Of a stretch of 64,000 bases of DNA, positions 53,753 through 63,363 are shown piece by piece (position 1 is the stretch's first letter; every line of letters begins with the position of its first letter). Position numbers and translations under genes: made by a program. Source of the stretch: Lysobacter sp. (GTDB taxonomy: Bacteria > Pseudomonadota > Gammaproteobacteria > Xanthomonadales > Xanthomonadaceae); contig JAHCAU010000003.1 of the NCBI GenBank assembly GCA_019634715.1, positions 1 through 64,000 of the forward strand. The letters are read 5' to 3'. Under the pieces are notes generated by a model. The model made no database searches, was not told where the DNA came from, and saw only the letters and a list, made by a program, of their open reading frames with translations.

Positions 53753-55393
53753 TCAGCGCCCGCGCAGGAACCCGAAGACTTCGCTGGCCGCACGCAGGCC
53801 GGACAGCGCCGCGCCTTCCATGAAGCCCTGCCACTCGTAGAAGCTGCTGGTGTGGTCGCCCGCGAACATCAGGTTGCCGATCGGCTTGGCTTCGTGATGC
53901 GCGCTGGTGGTGAAGTAGCCGGGGCGCGTGCTGGCATAGGAGCCCTTGCTCAGGGCATTCGCCGACCAGTTGGCACCGGCCGCGAGGAGATGGCCGTTGC
54001 CATCGACGCGGGCACCGCGCATCGCGCCCGGCAGGACGCTTTCGAGATCGACGAGGAACCGGCTCGCTTCCAGCTGCAGGCGGGTGTCGTCCTGCGTGCG
54101 CGCCATCTCGCCGCCGAGGTAGCGGGTGAGGATGGCGCCTTCCGCGCCCCCCTTGACCGCATTGGTTTCCCACGTGGCCTGCAGGCCCGGGCGGTCGCTG
54201 TAGCCGCTGCCGTTGAGGCCATGGCGGGTGTACCAGAACGATTCGCGGAACCCCACCATCAGCTTGCTGTTGTCGCCGGCGACGGCGCTGTTGATCGCGA
54301 AGCGCTTCCAGGCCGGCAGCCCCAGGCTGCTGTCGAGGTGGATGCGGCGCAGCACGGTGAACGGCAGGGTCATCACCACCGCGTCGTGGTCGCTCTGCAC
54401 GCTGCGGCCGGCGACATCGAAGGTGAGGCGGATCTGCCCGTTCGCGCGCTTGTGCATGGCGACCAGGCGATGCCCCAGGGTCGGCGGCACCGGCAGGCGC
54501 TCGGCCAGGCCGGTCGCGATGCGGTCGTTGCCTTCGACCACGTGCAGGTGCATGTCGGCCTGCATGCCGAACGCGGTGAACTTGCTGCGCTTGTCCGCAT
54601 GCGCGAAGCGCAGGAAGCTCAGCGCGCTGGTCTGGTCGATGCCGGCGCCGTACTCGGTGGCGTAGGCCGCGCCGATCAGCTTGCGCAGCGTGCTGCCGGC
54701 GCCATGCAACTGCAGGTAATCGTCGAGGCTCATGTAGTCGTACAGACTCTCGGCCTCGGTGAAGCGGTCGGCGGTCGGCGTGCCCAGCGTGCCCAGGTCC
54801 TGGCGCATCGATGCCGCGAAGCCGTGGAACTCCTCGACCATCTGCGCTTCGCTGTAGCGCTGGCCGCCGAAATCGAAATAGCGCACGCCCGGGAACAGCG
54901 ACGCGTTCTCGAGCGTCAGCCCGAGCATCCGCGCGTAGCCGAGCATCACGTGGTGCGAGGTGCCGATGAACTCGCCGCCCAGTTCGGCCACCTGGCCGGG
55001 GAAGACCCCGCGCACGCTGTGGACACGACCGCCGACCCGGTTGTCGGCCTCGAACACCCGTGCGGCGACGCCGCGCCGCGCCAGTTCGGTGGCGGCGGAC
55101 AGACCGGCCAGTCCCGCGCCGATCACGGCGACATTCTCGGTCGCGGTGGCGCGCTTGATGGCCGTGCGGATGCGCCCGACCTTCGCGAAGGCCCCCGGCG
55201 CCATCGCCCCGGTGGCCGCGACCGCCGCCGCAGCGGTGGCCCCCTGCGCGAACCTGCGCCGCCCGGCATCGCCGAGGGCGTCCCGCTCGGCACCCCGCTC
55301 GATCGCTTCCTGCGCGCTTTGTCCCGTGGATTCGCAATGCGCGGACAGACGCGCAAGGCGCATCAGCTGCGCCATCAACGACGTGCGACTCAT
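53753..55393 (-). CDS. Flavin-containing amine oxidase, Tat-exported
   Basis: A 546-residue protein. A long N-terminus holds a twin-arginine-type leader (GRRRFAQGATAAAAVAATGA). The FAD motif VAVIGAGLAGLSAATELARRG (residues 88-108) and RVGGRVHSVRG follow, with C-terminal GNLMFAGDHTSSFYEWQGFMEGAALSG typical of flavin monoamine oxidases. I take the ATG at 55393 because GGGAG lies nine bases upstream; 55399 is too close. The aromatic Trp near the end (YEWQGFMEGA) is the usual substrate-cage element. Substrate unknown. Confidence 0.9.
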   Translation of the reverse strand: MSRTSLMAQLMRLARLSAHCESTGQSAQEAIERGAERDALGDAGRRRFAQGATAAAAVAATGAMAPGAFAKVGRIRTAIKRATATENVAVIGAGLAGLSAATELARRGVAARVFEADNRVGGRVHSVRGVFPGQVAELGGEFIGTSHHVMLGYARMLGLTLENASLFPGVRYFDFGGQRYSEAQMVEEFHGFAASMRQDLGTLGTPTADRFTEAESLYDYMSLDDYLQLHGAGSTLRKLIGAAYATEYGAGIDQTSALSFLRFAHADKRSKFTAFGMQADMHLHVVEGNDRIATGLAERLPVPPTLGHRLVAMHKRANGQIRLTFDVAGRSVQSDHDAVVMTLPFTVLRRIHLDSSLGLPAWKRFAINSAVAGDNSKLMVGFRESFWYTRHGLNGSGYSDRPGLQATWETNAVKGGAEGAILTRYLGGEMARTQDDTRLQLEASRFLVDLESVLPGAMRGARVDGNGHLLAAGANWSANALSKGSYASTRPGYFTTSAHHEAKPIGNLMFAGDHTSSFYEWQGFMEGAALSGLRAASEVFGFLRGR

Positions 55394-55787
55394 TCCCATA
55401 CTCCCGATGCTGGTTACCGCCCGACACAACCCGGGTCGCCCGATGGGCGACAACACATCCGTGGACCGGCCCCTGACTGGATGCGCCGCGGCCCGTCCCC
55501 CGGGCATGCGCGTGCGCATGGGCAGTGTGCCACAGGCGGGGGGCGAGCGGCAGGGCGCCACGGGGCGATGTGGATTCCTCCCCGACGGGCGCGAGGTCCG
55601 AGGCAAGGACGCGCCTGCCCGGGTCCGGGTCTCAGTCAGCGAGACATCGACCCATCAGGATATGCAGAGGCCACAACTTGTCCCGCCCCTGGACGGCTGG
55701 GACAATGGCCCGAATTCCAAGCCCCACCTATCGGACCTCGGCCTCGCCATCGCCGCGCCGGTCTTAACCAACTTTCAAGGACATCGC
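55394..55787. promoter_or_regulatory. Divergent gap between amine oxidase and RHS gene
   Basis: A 394-bp region upstream of both a minus-strand and a plus-strand gene, so it must hold two promoters. High-GC throughout except for CTTAACCAACTTTCAAGGAC just before the RHS ATG, which includes the ribosome site CAAGGA. No repeats or small genes recognised. Confidence 0.4.
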
Positions 55788-58700
55788 ATGTCTTCCTTCT
55801 TTCGCCAGGGACTCTCGGCGATCGCGCTGCTCTCCCTGGCTATCGCCGCCAATGCACAGACGACTCCAACAGTCGAGCCGTACCAGGAATACGGCAAGAA
55901 AGTGAAGGCATCGGAACGCGTGACGCCGCTCACCGATCAGCTTTTCGGCGAAGAGGTCAGTCTTTACAACGGCGCGACCAGCTTCTCTGTCGTCGACATC
56001 GACATTCCGGGAAACAGTGCCCTGCCTGTCCGGCTTGGTCGAAAGTTCAGCATTTCCCCATCGATCGACGGGGAGAACCTTGGAGGTTTCAACAATTGGG
56101 ACACAGATGTTCCTCTGATCGAGGGGACATTCACTGAGAGTCATGGCTGGGTGGCTAGCGACAACACCCATCAGCGCTGTTCGAAACCATCCGCGCCGTA
56201 CACCGGACCAAGCCAGAGTTTCGTATCACCAGAAGATGTCTGGCACGGCAATCGCATGCATTTGCCTGGGCAGGGCTCAAAACTTCTGTTCGTCGACAAC
56301 CAGGCCAAGGTTACCAGCGTCGAGGACGGCCAAACCTATCACTGGATCACTCAGGGCTTCAGTCGCATCCGCTGTATTCCATCACTCAAAAACGGCCATC
56401 CCGGCGAAGGCTTCCTCGCCGTTACGCCGGAGGGCCAACGATATTTCTTCGACTGGATGATCGTACGGAAGGCATCGACCGTCAAAAAGCCTTGGGTCAA
56501 CGGCTCGGGGTCGAGCGCCACGCGAAAGCACTATTACCTCGTAGCAACGCGAGTGGAAGATCGCTTCGGCAATTTCGTCAACTACATATACTCCGGCGAT
56601 AAGTTGACGCGCATAGAGTCTAATGATGGCCGCTGGATCAATCTTGCCTACACAGGCGCTGAAGTATCAAGCGCCTCGTCATCCCAAGGAACATGGACCT
56701 ATACATACGCAACGGCGCAGTGGCGCGGAGCAGGCAATTCGCTATATTTGGAGAGTGCGACGAGTCCCGATGGCTCGAAATGGAGTTACTCAATCGAGCA
56801 TCAATTGATATCTCGATATGTGCCGATGCTGACTGGGGTCCCCCCGACGGGAGCCCCCCCACCTCAATCCTGTCCCGACATTCCCCTGCCATACGGCAAA
56901 TTCAACTTCAGCATCATCCATCCGTCCGGAGCACATGGCAAGTTCGAGTTCCAACAGAAAATGCACCACAGGACGCACACCTTTGGAGGCGTGACGTGGC
57001 TGCCCATGTCCCCGACGGAAGGTTACTGCTTTGAAGCCATCCCCAGTTACTTCGACAATTTTTCCCTGACACGGAAGAGCATCACAGGAGCAGCAATAGG
57101 CAACCGGGTTTGGCAATACGATTACGGCTGGGTTCCCGACTTTGGGACGAAGTGCACTGGCGCAGCATGCTCGGCCCCATCCCAGCCTTATGGGTGGTGC
57201 CCGGCTGGCATTGAATGTTCGGACACACCGGGGACCAAATATGTGACGGTGACCAAGCCTGACGGTGTGAAGCAGCGCTATCGATATGGCGTCGAGTACA
57301 ACAGGAACGAAGGCCGCCTGTTCAGTTCCAGCGTCATCGATGGCGGAACGCTCAAATCGGAAACGTGGCATACCTACTATTTCCCGACGACGAGCGATCT
57401 CTTCCCGATCCACGTAGGCCAATACCCAGGCATCAACACGTTTGATCCGATGGCGACGCTGATCGTCCCGACGCTTTCGTCGAAGACCACTCAAGACGGC
57501 GTGGAGTACACCGCAAGCCATGCGAGTTTCGACGCCTTCGCACGCCCTGCCAGTACGACCGAATCGAATACCTTGGGCTATTCGAGAACCCGGACTACGG
57601 ATTATCTCGACCAACGCTCACTGTGGGTGCTGAGCCAGCCCTTGCGTCAGCACACGCTCAATTCGACTCCAAACGGAGGGACTGCGACCACTTCGATGAC
57701 TTCCACCGAGACCGAGTACACCTCGTTGGCTCAACCCTGGAAGATTCACAAGTTCGGCAAGCTGCAGCAGACGCTGACCTACAACGCTGACGGCACCCTC
57801 GCCACCGTTTCCGACGGCAAGGGCAACACCATTACGCTCTCCAATTGGAAACGCGGCATACCGCAACTGATTCGCCACCCGGCAACACCCGAGGCGCCGG
57901 ATGGCGCGACCGAATCCGCCACCGTCAACGACAGCGGCTGGATCACGTCCGTGACCGACGAAGTCGGTTCGGTGACGGGTTACGGCTACGACGCCATGGG
58001 CCGGCTGGCCAGCATCGTCCAGCCGACCGGAGACGGCGTTGCGTACCACACCACCTATCGCAGCTTCCAGCCGATCGGTGCCAACGACTGGAAGCCGCAA
58101 GGATTTTCCGTCGGCCAATGGCGCCTGACCGAGGTCACGGGCCACCGCACTGCGATCACCTACATGGACGCGCTGTGGCGACCGGTGCTTTCCCACGAGT
58201 ACGACGGCCAGAACGTGGCCGCGACGCTGCGCGCATCGAAGACCGCCTACGACACCAGTGGCCGCGTCAGCTTCCAGTCGTATCCATCGTCGCAGACCAT
58301 TCCCGGCGATACGGGTACGCGCACCTTCTACGATGCGCTCGATCGCGTCACCCGCGTCGAGCAGGACAGCGAGCATGGCGTGCTCGCCACGACGACCCAG
58401 TATCTGTCCGGCCTGAAAACCCTGGTGACCAATCCGAAGGGGTTCAGCACCACGACCAGCTTCATGGCATGGGACCAGCCGACCCATGACTTCCCGATCC
58501 TCAGCGAGCAGCCGGAAGGCAAGGTCATCCAGATCGGCCGCCATCCGCAGTTCGGCTGGCCGCTGCAGCTGACCCAGCGAAATGCTGCGAACACGCTGTC
58601 GGCTACACGCCGCTATGTGTATGACGGCAATGCCCAACTGTGCAAGACCATCGAGCCTGAAACCGGGGCGACGGTCATGGGTTATGACGATGCCGGGAAC

Positions 58701-59216
58701 CCGACCTGGCAGGCCGCCGGTCTGGACGCAGGGGCCTACGGGTCGCTCACCGACTGCCAATACGCGGCGGCGAGCAACTCCGGACATGTCGTGACGCGTC
58801 AGTACGATGCCCGGAATCGCCTGACGCATCTGAACTTCCCGAACGGCGGCATGGGCAACCAGATCTGGACCTACGAGAAAGACAATCTGCCGAAGAGCAT
58901 CACGGCCTACAACGACATCAACAATGCGGCGCCGGTCGTCACCACATACGCCTACAACAAGCGTCGCCTCCTGACGGGTGAAACGCTCGCACAACCGGGC
59001 TGGTACTCGTGGTCGGTCGGCTATGCCTACGATGGCTACGCAGACCTACCCGACCGGGCTGGTCGTCGACTATGCGCCGAATCCGCTGGGTCAGCCGACC
59101 AAGGCCGGCACGTTCGCGACTGGCGCGCAGTACCACCCGAACGGCGCACTCAGACAGTTCACCTATGGGAACGGCATCGTGCACACGATGACGCAGAATG
59201 CGCGCCAACTGCCTGA
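55788..59216 (+). CDS. Secreted RHS-repeat protein, N-terminal part (frameshifted)
   Basis: Begins with a signal peptide (GLSAIALLSLAIAANAQ) and runs through an extended beta region to RHS/YD repeats (YNADGTLATVSDGKGN, GYGYDAMGRLASIVQPTGDG, TFYDALDRVTRVEQD, QYDARNRLTHLNFPNGG). Meaningful sequence ends near YAYDGYA at about 59035; after that the frame is nonsense until 59216. The downstream frame continues the RHS pattern, so this is one gene split by a frameshift. No PAAR or VgrG-type N-terminus is present; secretion would be Sec-dependent. Confidence 0.85.
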   Translation: MSSFFRQGLSAIALLSLAIAANAQTTPTVEPYQEYGKKVKASERVTPLTDQLFGEEVSLYNGATSFSVVDIDIPGNSALPVRLGRKFSISPSIDGENLGGFNNWDTDVPLIEGTFTESHGWVASDNTHQRCSKPSAPYTGPSQSFVSPEDVWHGNRMHLPGQGSKLLFVDNQAKVTSVEDGQTYHWITQGFSRIRCIPSLKNGHPGEGFLAVTPEGQRYFFDWMIVRKASTVKKPWVNGSGSSATRKHYYLVATRVEDRFGNFVNYIYSGDKLTRIESNDGRWINLAYTGAEVSSASSSQGTWTYTYATAQWRGAGNSLYLESATSPDGSKWSYSIEHQLISRYVPMLTGVPPTGAPPPQSCPDIPLPYGKFNFSIIHPSGAHGKFEFQQKMHHRTHTFGGVTWLPMSPTEGYCFEAIPSYFDNFSLTRKSITGAAIGNRVWQYDYGWVPDFGTKCTGAACSAPSQPYGWCPAGIECSDTPGTKYVTVTKPDGVKQRYRYGVEYNRNEGRLFSSSVIDGGTLKSETWHTYYFPTTSDLFPIHVGQYPGINTFDPMATLIVPTLSSKTTQDGVEYTASHASFDAFARPASTTESNTLGYSRTRTTDYLDQRSLWVLSQPLRQHTLNSTPNGGTATTSMTSTETEYTSLAQPWKIHKFGKLQQTLTYNADGTLATVSDGKGNTITLSNWKRGIPQLIRHPATPEAPDGATESATVNDSGWITSVTDEVGSVTGYGYDAMGRLASIVQPTGDGVAYHTTYRSFQPIGANDWKPQGFSVGQWRLTEVTGHRTAITYMDALWRPVLSHEYDGQNVAATLRASKTAYDTSGRVSFQSYPSSQTIPGDTGTRTFYDALDRVTRVEQDSEHGVLATTTQYLSGLKTLVTNPKGFSTTTSFMAWDQPTHDFPILSEQPEGKVIQIGRHPQFGWPLQLTQRNAANTLSATRRYVYDGNAQLCKTIEPETGATVMGYDDAGNPTWQAAGLDAGAYGSLTDCQYAAASNSGHVVTRQYDARNRLTHLNFPNGGMGNQIWTYEKDNLPKSITAYNDINNAAPVVTTYAYNKRRLLTGETLAQPGWYSWSVGYAYDGYADLPDRAGRRLCAESAGSADQGRHVRDWRAVPPERRTQTVHLWERHRAHDDAECAPTA

Positions 59217-60636
59217 ACGCACGATCAGCAGTGGCGGCGTGCTCGATTATCAGAACTATTACGATGCGAATGGCAACGTCGAGCATATCGCCAACAATCT
59301 TGGCGTCGGCTGGGATCCGCGCGACCGTTGGATGCAGTACGACCAGTTGGATCGACTGACGGCTGCCGGGTCGGGCAGCTTCGGCGGTGACCACTGGCAT
59401 CGCATGACCTACGACGCGCTGGACAACCTCAAGTCCTGGACGCTTTCGGGCGTCAAGGATTACGCCGAGTACGTCTACGATGCGCGGAATCGCCTGACCA
59501 GCATCCGCAACACAGCAGGCGCGACCGTGGTTGCCATCGATTACGACGCACGAGGCAATCTGCGCAACAAGAACGGGCAGATCCACGATTTCGACTACGG
59601 CAATCGCCTGCGCGCGGTGATGAACAAGGAAGCCTATCGCTACGACGGACTGGGGCGGCGCATCATGAACTGGCGGCCACCACAGCCTGGGGCGTCCACG
59701 GGCACCCTGTCGTTCTCGATGTACAGCCAGAACGGGCAGATCCCGTACGAAGAGGATCATCACGGCACGCCGACCACGGCCAAGGAGAATATCTATCTCG
59801 CGGGGAGCGTCATTGCGACCCGCGAGAACAAGTGGGGCGTTTCGGTGGAAGTGAAGTACCAGCACACCGACGCCCTCGGCAGCCCGGTCGCGGTGACCGA
59901 TGCCTCCGGCCAGATCATCGAGCGCATGGACTACGAGCCCTGGGGTGCGATCATCGGCAAGCCGAACCACAACGGCATCGGCTACACCGGGCATGTCATG
60001 GATGCCGCGACCGGGCTGACGTATATGCAGCAGCGCTATTACGATCAGTCGGTTGGTAGGTTTTTGAGTGTGGATCCGGTGACGGCCTATGGCGGTGACC
60101 ATAGGCATTTTAATAGATACGCATATGGCTATAACAATCCATACCTATATAACGATCCGGATGGTCGTACTGGAGCAATCGCAGCTTTGCCGCCTCTTGT
60201 TGTTGTGTGCGCACTGAATACGTTGTGTCGCAACGCGGCCAAAGCTGCTGGAACGGTGGTGATTGCGTATTTCGCTTCACGCACGACCACCCTTATTCGC
60301 GATCATAATCAGCGAAGCGAGGGAAGTGCGAGTAGCGGCGCACCTGAGGCCGGCAAAGGTGATGAGGGGGCGAAGGAAGGGCAGCGTCCATCTAAGACTC
60401 CAAATTCTGGTGAGCCCGGCTCTGTGCATGTAAATCCAGGAAGTGGCCAAGAGAGACTATACGGAGACGATGGTCTGCCCGAGCTTGACGTAGACTACGA
60501 CCACGATCATGGTCAAGGTCAGCCCCATGAGCATCCGTGGACTAGAGGTCCAGATGGAAAGCCCATTAGAGGTGACGGGCGGCCGGTTCCGCTCCGCGAT
60601 GAGCCAAAACCAAAACCGCAGCGGGAGAAAAAATAA
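58978..60636 (+). CDS. RHS protein C-terminal part with variable toxin tip
   Basis: Coding resemblance starts at about 59040 (QTYPTGLVVDYAPNPLG) and gives further YD repeats and the RHS core (YEPWGAIIGKPNHNGIGYTG, GRFLSVDPVTAYGGDHRHFNRYAYGYNNP, ending DPDGRTG). From about 60172 the composition drops in GC and a 155-residue tip follows: a hydrophobic segment, a Gly/Ser/Lys linker, then GEPGSVHVNPGSGQERLYG, DVDYDHDHGQGQPHEHPW. This tip recalls polymorphic toxin type 24 (from memory, tentative). Its stop overlaps the immunity-candidate ATG. Confidence 0.83.
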   Translation: MKRSHNRAGTRGRSAMPTMATQTYPTGLVVDYAPNPLGQPTKAGTFATGAQYHPNGALRQFTYGNGIVHTMTQNARQLPERTISSGGVLDYQNYYDANGNVEHIANNLGVGWDPRDRWMQYDQLDRLTAAGSGSFGGDHWHRMTYDALDNLKSWTLSGVKDYAEYVYDARNRLTSIRNTAGATVVAIDYDARGNLRNKNGQIHDFDYGNRLRAVMNKEAYRYDGLGRRIMNWRPPQPGASTGTLSFSMYSQNGQIPYEEDHHGTPTTAKENIYLAGSVIATRENKWGVSVEVKYQHTDALGSPVAVTDASGQIIERMDYEPWGAIIGKPNHNGIGYTGHVMDAATGLTYMQQRYYDQSVGRFLSVDPVTAYGGDHRHFNRYAYGYNNPYLYNDPDGRTGAIAALPPLVVVCALNTLCRNAAKAAGTVVIAYFASRTTTLIRDHNQRSEGSASSGAPEAGKGDEGAKEGQRPSKTPNSGEPGSVHVNPGSGQERLYGDDGLPELDVDYDHDHGQGQPHEHPWTRGPDGKPIRGDGRPVPLRDEPKPKPQREKK

Positions 60637-61058
60637 TGGATGTTTTGCTCTCCGATTTGGCAAGTTTCCATGATGCCGAACTCGTGCAATTGAGGTTTTT
60701 AAAAGAAGAACTCTGTATAGAAATCGAGTACTTAAGCCCCTCAAAAAAAAGCCTCGTCATTCGCGGCAGTGGCGTGCTGGCATTCCGCGCCATTGACATT
60801 GTGACGCAAAATGTTGTCTCTAGGATTTTACTGACTGGCACTCATAAGCTCAGCGATGCCCATATAAGAGAAAAGCTTCAGTGGGTTAGCTCTTGCGTGG
60901 ACGCTCCATCGTATTTTTCTCTCATCACGATTGATGATTATTTGATGCGAATTCAAAGATCTGAAATCTTCTTACTGATCATCGAGTCGTCTATTGGTGC
61001 AGAGATCTGTTTGCTATGTGAGAAGGTGCGCTTGTCCTCAATCAAGTCTGTAATTTGA
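60636..61058 (+). CDS. Candidate immunity protein for the RHS toxin
   Basis: A 140-residue protein whose ATG shares a base with the RHS stop (TAATG). It has no signal peptide; the sequence (MDVLLSDLASFHDAELVQLRF, LVIRGSGVLAFRAIDIVTQN, LLIIESSIGAEICLLCEKVRL) resembles small beta-rich proteins of immunity families. GC is far below the genome average, like the toxin tip. No family is recognised; the role is inferred from the overlap. Confidence 0.65.
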   Translation: MDVLLSDLASFHDAELVQLRFLKEELCIEIEYLSPSKKSLVIRGSGVLAFRAIDIVTQNVVSRILLTGTHKLSDAHIREKLQWVSSCVDAPSYFSLITIDDYLMRIQRSEIFLLIIESSIGAEICLLCEKVRLSSIKSVI

Positions 61059-61349
61059 ACCGTATACCTGCCCTATGCGACGCTAGCCGCGAGGAGCAAA
61101 GGCCGTAAGGCGTATATGGACTCTTCCCCGTTGCCAAGCGCTTTTTGATCCAAGGTGAGATTGCGAACGTATATTCGGCCTGATGAATGAAGCCTTCGGT
61201 TTCTGGCCATGATGGAGCACAGTCGCGTGCGGGTGCCTTGTTGCATTCTCGGCCTCGAAGGCCGGCGCCTTACTCAGGCTCTTCCCGCACTGGTCTTCCC
61301 TGGGATCGCCATCGGCGATTGGCAAACTCGGTGATGGTTGGTTTCAGGG
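61059..61349. other. Gap between immunity candidate and IS110 remnant
   Basis: A 291-bp segment that probably includes the non-coding end of the IS110 element, but I cannot define its boundary. A minus-strand open frame of 80 codons at 61083-61325 has no coding character. No further gene recognised. Confidence 0.4.
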
Positions 61350-61941
61350 TCAGGCGGGGCGGTAACGCTGCTCTGTGGTCAGGATCGCCCAGGCGATGCG
61401 AGCAGTCTTGTTCGCCTGGGCGACGGTGGCGATGTTCCGATGGCGTCGTGTTGCCAGATTCATCAGCCATCGGCTGCGGTCGTCGGGTTTGTTGGCGGCG
61501 GTGCGCAGCACGCTGCGTGCGCCATGCGTCAGCAGGCTGCGTAGATAGCTGTCGCCGCGTTTGTGGATGCCGAACAACCGGGCCTTGCCTCCGCTGGAAT
61601 GCTGCTTTGGCACCAGGCCCAGAAATGCGGCCATTTGTCGACCGTTGCGGAATTGCCTGGCGTCGCCGACGGCGGCGATCAGCGCACTGGCCGTGAGCGG
61701 GCCAACACCCGGGATTTCCAGCAGTCGGCGGCCATCGGCATCCTGCCGAACCTGTCGTTCGATCCTTTCGCTCAGCGTGTCGATACTCGTCTGCAGTTGC
61801 TTGAGTTCCTCGTACAGCTCTGACAGCAATTCGCGGAATCCGAAGCTCAGGCCGTTGTCGGCATCTTCCAGAAGTTCGGAGATTGCCTTGCGCAGCGCGC
61901 CCGGCCCTTGGGCGATGGCGATACCGTACTTGGCCAGCGCC
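61350..61941 (-). pseudogene. IS110-family transposase, N-terminally truncated
   Basis: The minus strand encodes the C-terminal transposase_20 region (LLEIPGVGPLTASALIAAVGDARQF, AAFLGLVPKQHSSGGKARLFGI, KRGDSYLRSLLTHGARSVL) preceded by ALAKYGIAIAQGPGALRKAIS. The reading frame stops resembling IS110 at about 61941, exactly where a REP palindrome begins. The N-terminal DEDD catalytic domain (about 130 residues) is absent, so it cannot be active. Total preserved about 195 residues of the usual 330-350. Confidence 0.82.
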
Positions 61942-62045
61942 GTAGGGTGGGCTTCAAGCCCACCGCTTTGTCAATGACGCGGCGGTAACAATCGGTTTCG
62001 ATCATTGTTCGCCGCCGTGTCGTTGTTGCAATGGTGGGCAAAATG
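61942..62045. repeat. REP pair disrupted by the IS4-family insertion, left part
   Basis: Begins GTAGGGTGGGCTTCAAGCCC and ends GGTGGGCAAAATG at 62045. Its counterpart, GCCCACCCTAC, continues after the insertion at 63364-63373, so the intact palindromic pair was split by the IS. The left end coincides with the truncation point of the IS110 remnant. Confidence 0.8.
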
Positions 62046-63356
62046 CCTAAGGTCTCCCCACTTTTTCTGATTGCGGATCAATGAGATAGGGGGTAGTGTC
62101 CGCAAAAACGGTGCGTGCATGACGCGGTTTTTTCCTCGGGGTGTCGAAGCCTGAGGACCACGCCATGCACGCAACCGGCATTTTGAGCCGTGCGCTCTCG
62201 CCTGCGCTAGAGCTCATGCATGGTGGCCGACGCAAGGTCTTGATGCGTGCTGTCGAGTCGTTGATCGGCGGTCGTCGTTTGACGTTGACCGATCTTGCCC
62301 GTTCCTGGCCCGGCGCCACCTTTGCGCATGCGCCGCTGAAGGCTCTGGACCGATTGCTGAGCAATCGGCATCTGCACAGAGAGCTGGATGCCCTGCATCT
62401 TGCGATGGCGATCTGGCTGATGCCTGAGGCGTGTCCGGTGATCGTGGTGGACTGGTCGGATCTGAAGGGGGACGGGCGTTGGTGCCTGCTACGCGCGGCG
62501 GTGCCGGTGGGTGGTCGATCGCTCACGGTGTGCGAACGGATTTATCCGATTTCGGAGCTGAACTCGCCACGGGCGCATCTGGCGTTTCTTGAGTCCCTGG
62601 CGCAGATGGTTCCGGCGGGCAAGCGCCCGGTGATCGTCAGCGATGCCGGTTTTCGCAGCGATTGGTTCAGGGCCGTTGCGGCGCGGGGGTGGGACTATGT
62701 CGGTCGATTGCGCAACAACACGAAAGTCAGGCAAGGGCATCGTGCCTGGCGCCCGTGCAACACGCTGCATGCGGGCGCTACAGGGAATGCCCAGACGTTG
62801 GGACAGTGGGAGATAGTGAAGGGTCGGCCGTGGGCGTGCTTCCTGGTCCGCATCCGGCGCAAACCTCGCAAGCAGGACTCGCGTGCGAGCACACCATCGC
62901 GCGGCAGGATGATCGAGAAGATCCTCAAGCGCGAACGCGAGCCTTGGTTGCTTGCGACATCACTGTCGCCACAATTGGCAAGTGCAGCACAGATCGTGGC
63001 GATCTATTCCAGACGGATGCAGATCGAACTGGCATTCCGGGACTTGAAAAGCCATCGATTCGGGATGGGATTCGAAGACAGTTTGAGTCGGGAGCCGAAG
63101 CGGTTGGCCGTATTGCTGTTGCTCCATGCAATGGCGGCCTTTGCGGCATGGCTGCTGGCGAAAGCGTTCAGGACGGAGGGCGTGAAGCTTGATCCGATGA
63201 CGTCGCAAGAGAATCATCGTCATCGATACAGCGATCAACGCCGAGGTCTGGAATGGTTGCGGCAGCGATGTTGGCCACCGCAGTTGGTTCGGATTGCCTG
63301 CAGGATCGGAACGTGGCGTGGGCAAATGTCCCAGGAAAAAGTGGGGAGACCTTAGG
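62046..63356 (+). mobile_element. IS4-family insertion sequence, intact, 1311 bp
   Basis: Both ends carry a perfect terminal inverted repeat of about 22 bp beginning CCTAAGGTCTCCCCAC. It is flanked by a 7-bp direct repeat CAAAATG at 62039-62045 and 63357-63363, the target-site duplication. One full-length transposase gene is inside. The clean TSD and ends indicate recent or well-preserved insertion. Confidence 0.92.
62165..63355 (+). CDS. IS4-family transposase
   Basis: A 396-residue DDE transposase. It has the first D in VIVVDWSDLKGD, the second in VIVSDAGFRSDW, and the IS4 signature Y(2)R(3)E(6)K in YSRRMQIELAFRDLK. I prefer ATG 62165 (MHATGILSRAL), with AGGA seven bases upstream; a GTG at 62141 is the alternative. 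The stop lies one base inside the right inverted repeat. Confidence 0.92.
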   Translation: MHATGILSRALSPALELMHGGRRKVLMRAVESLIGGRRLTLTDLARSWPGATFAHAPLKALDRLLSNRHLHRELDALHLAMAIWLMPEACPVIVVDWSDLKGDGRWCLLRAAVPVGGRSLTVCERIYPISELNSPRAHLAFLESLAQMVPAGKRPVIVSDAGFRSDWFRAVAARGWDYVGRLRNNTKVRQGHRAWRPCNTLHAGATGNAQTLGQWEIVKGRPWACFLVRIRRKPRKQDSRASTPSRGRMIEKILKREREPWLLATSLSPQLASAAQIVAIYSRRMQIELAFRDLKSHRFGMGFEDSLSREPKRLAVLLLLHAMAAFAAWLLAKAFRTEGVKLDPMTSQENHRHRYSDQRRGLEWLRQRCWPPQLVRIACRIGTWRGQMSQEKVGRP

Positions 63357-63363
63357 CAAAATG

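Noticed and set aside
54960..55787. Upstream extension of the RHS frame over the amine oxidase gene
   Set aside because: The RHS signal peptide and ribosome site at 55788 define the start; the extension is antisense to a real gene.
61350..63356. IS110 plus IS4 as a composite transposon
   Set aside because: The elements are unrelated, one is truncated and there is no cargo between them.
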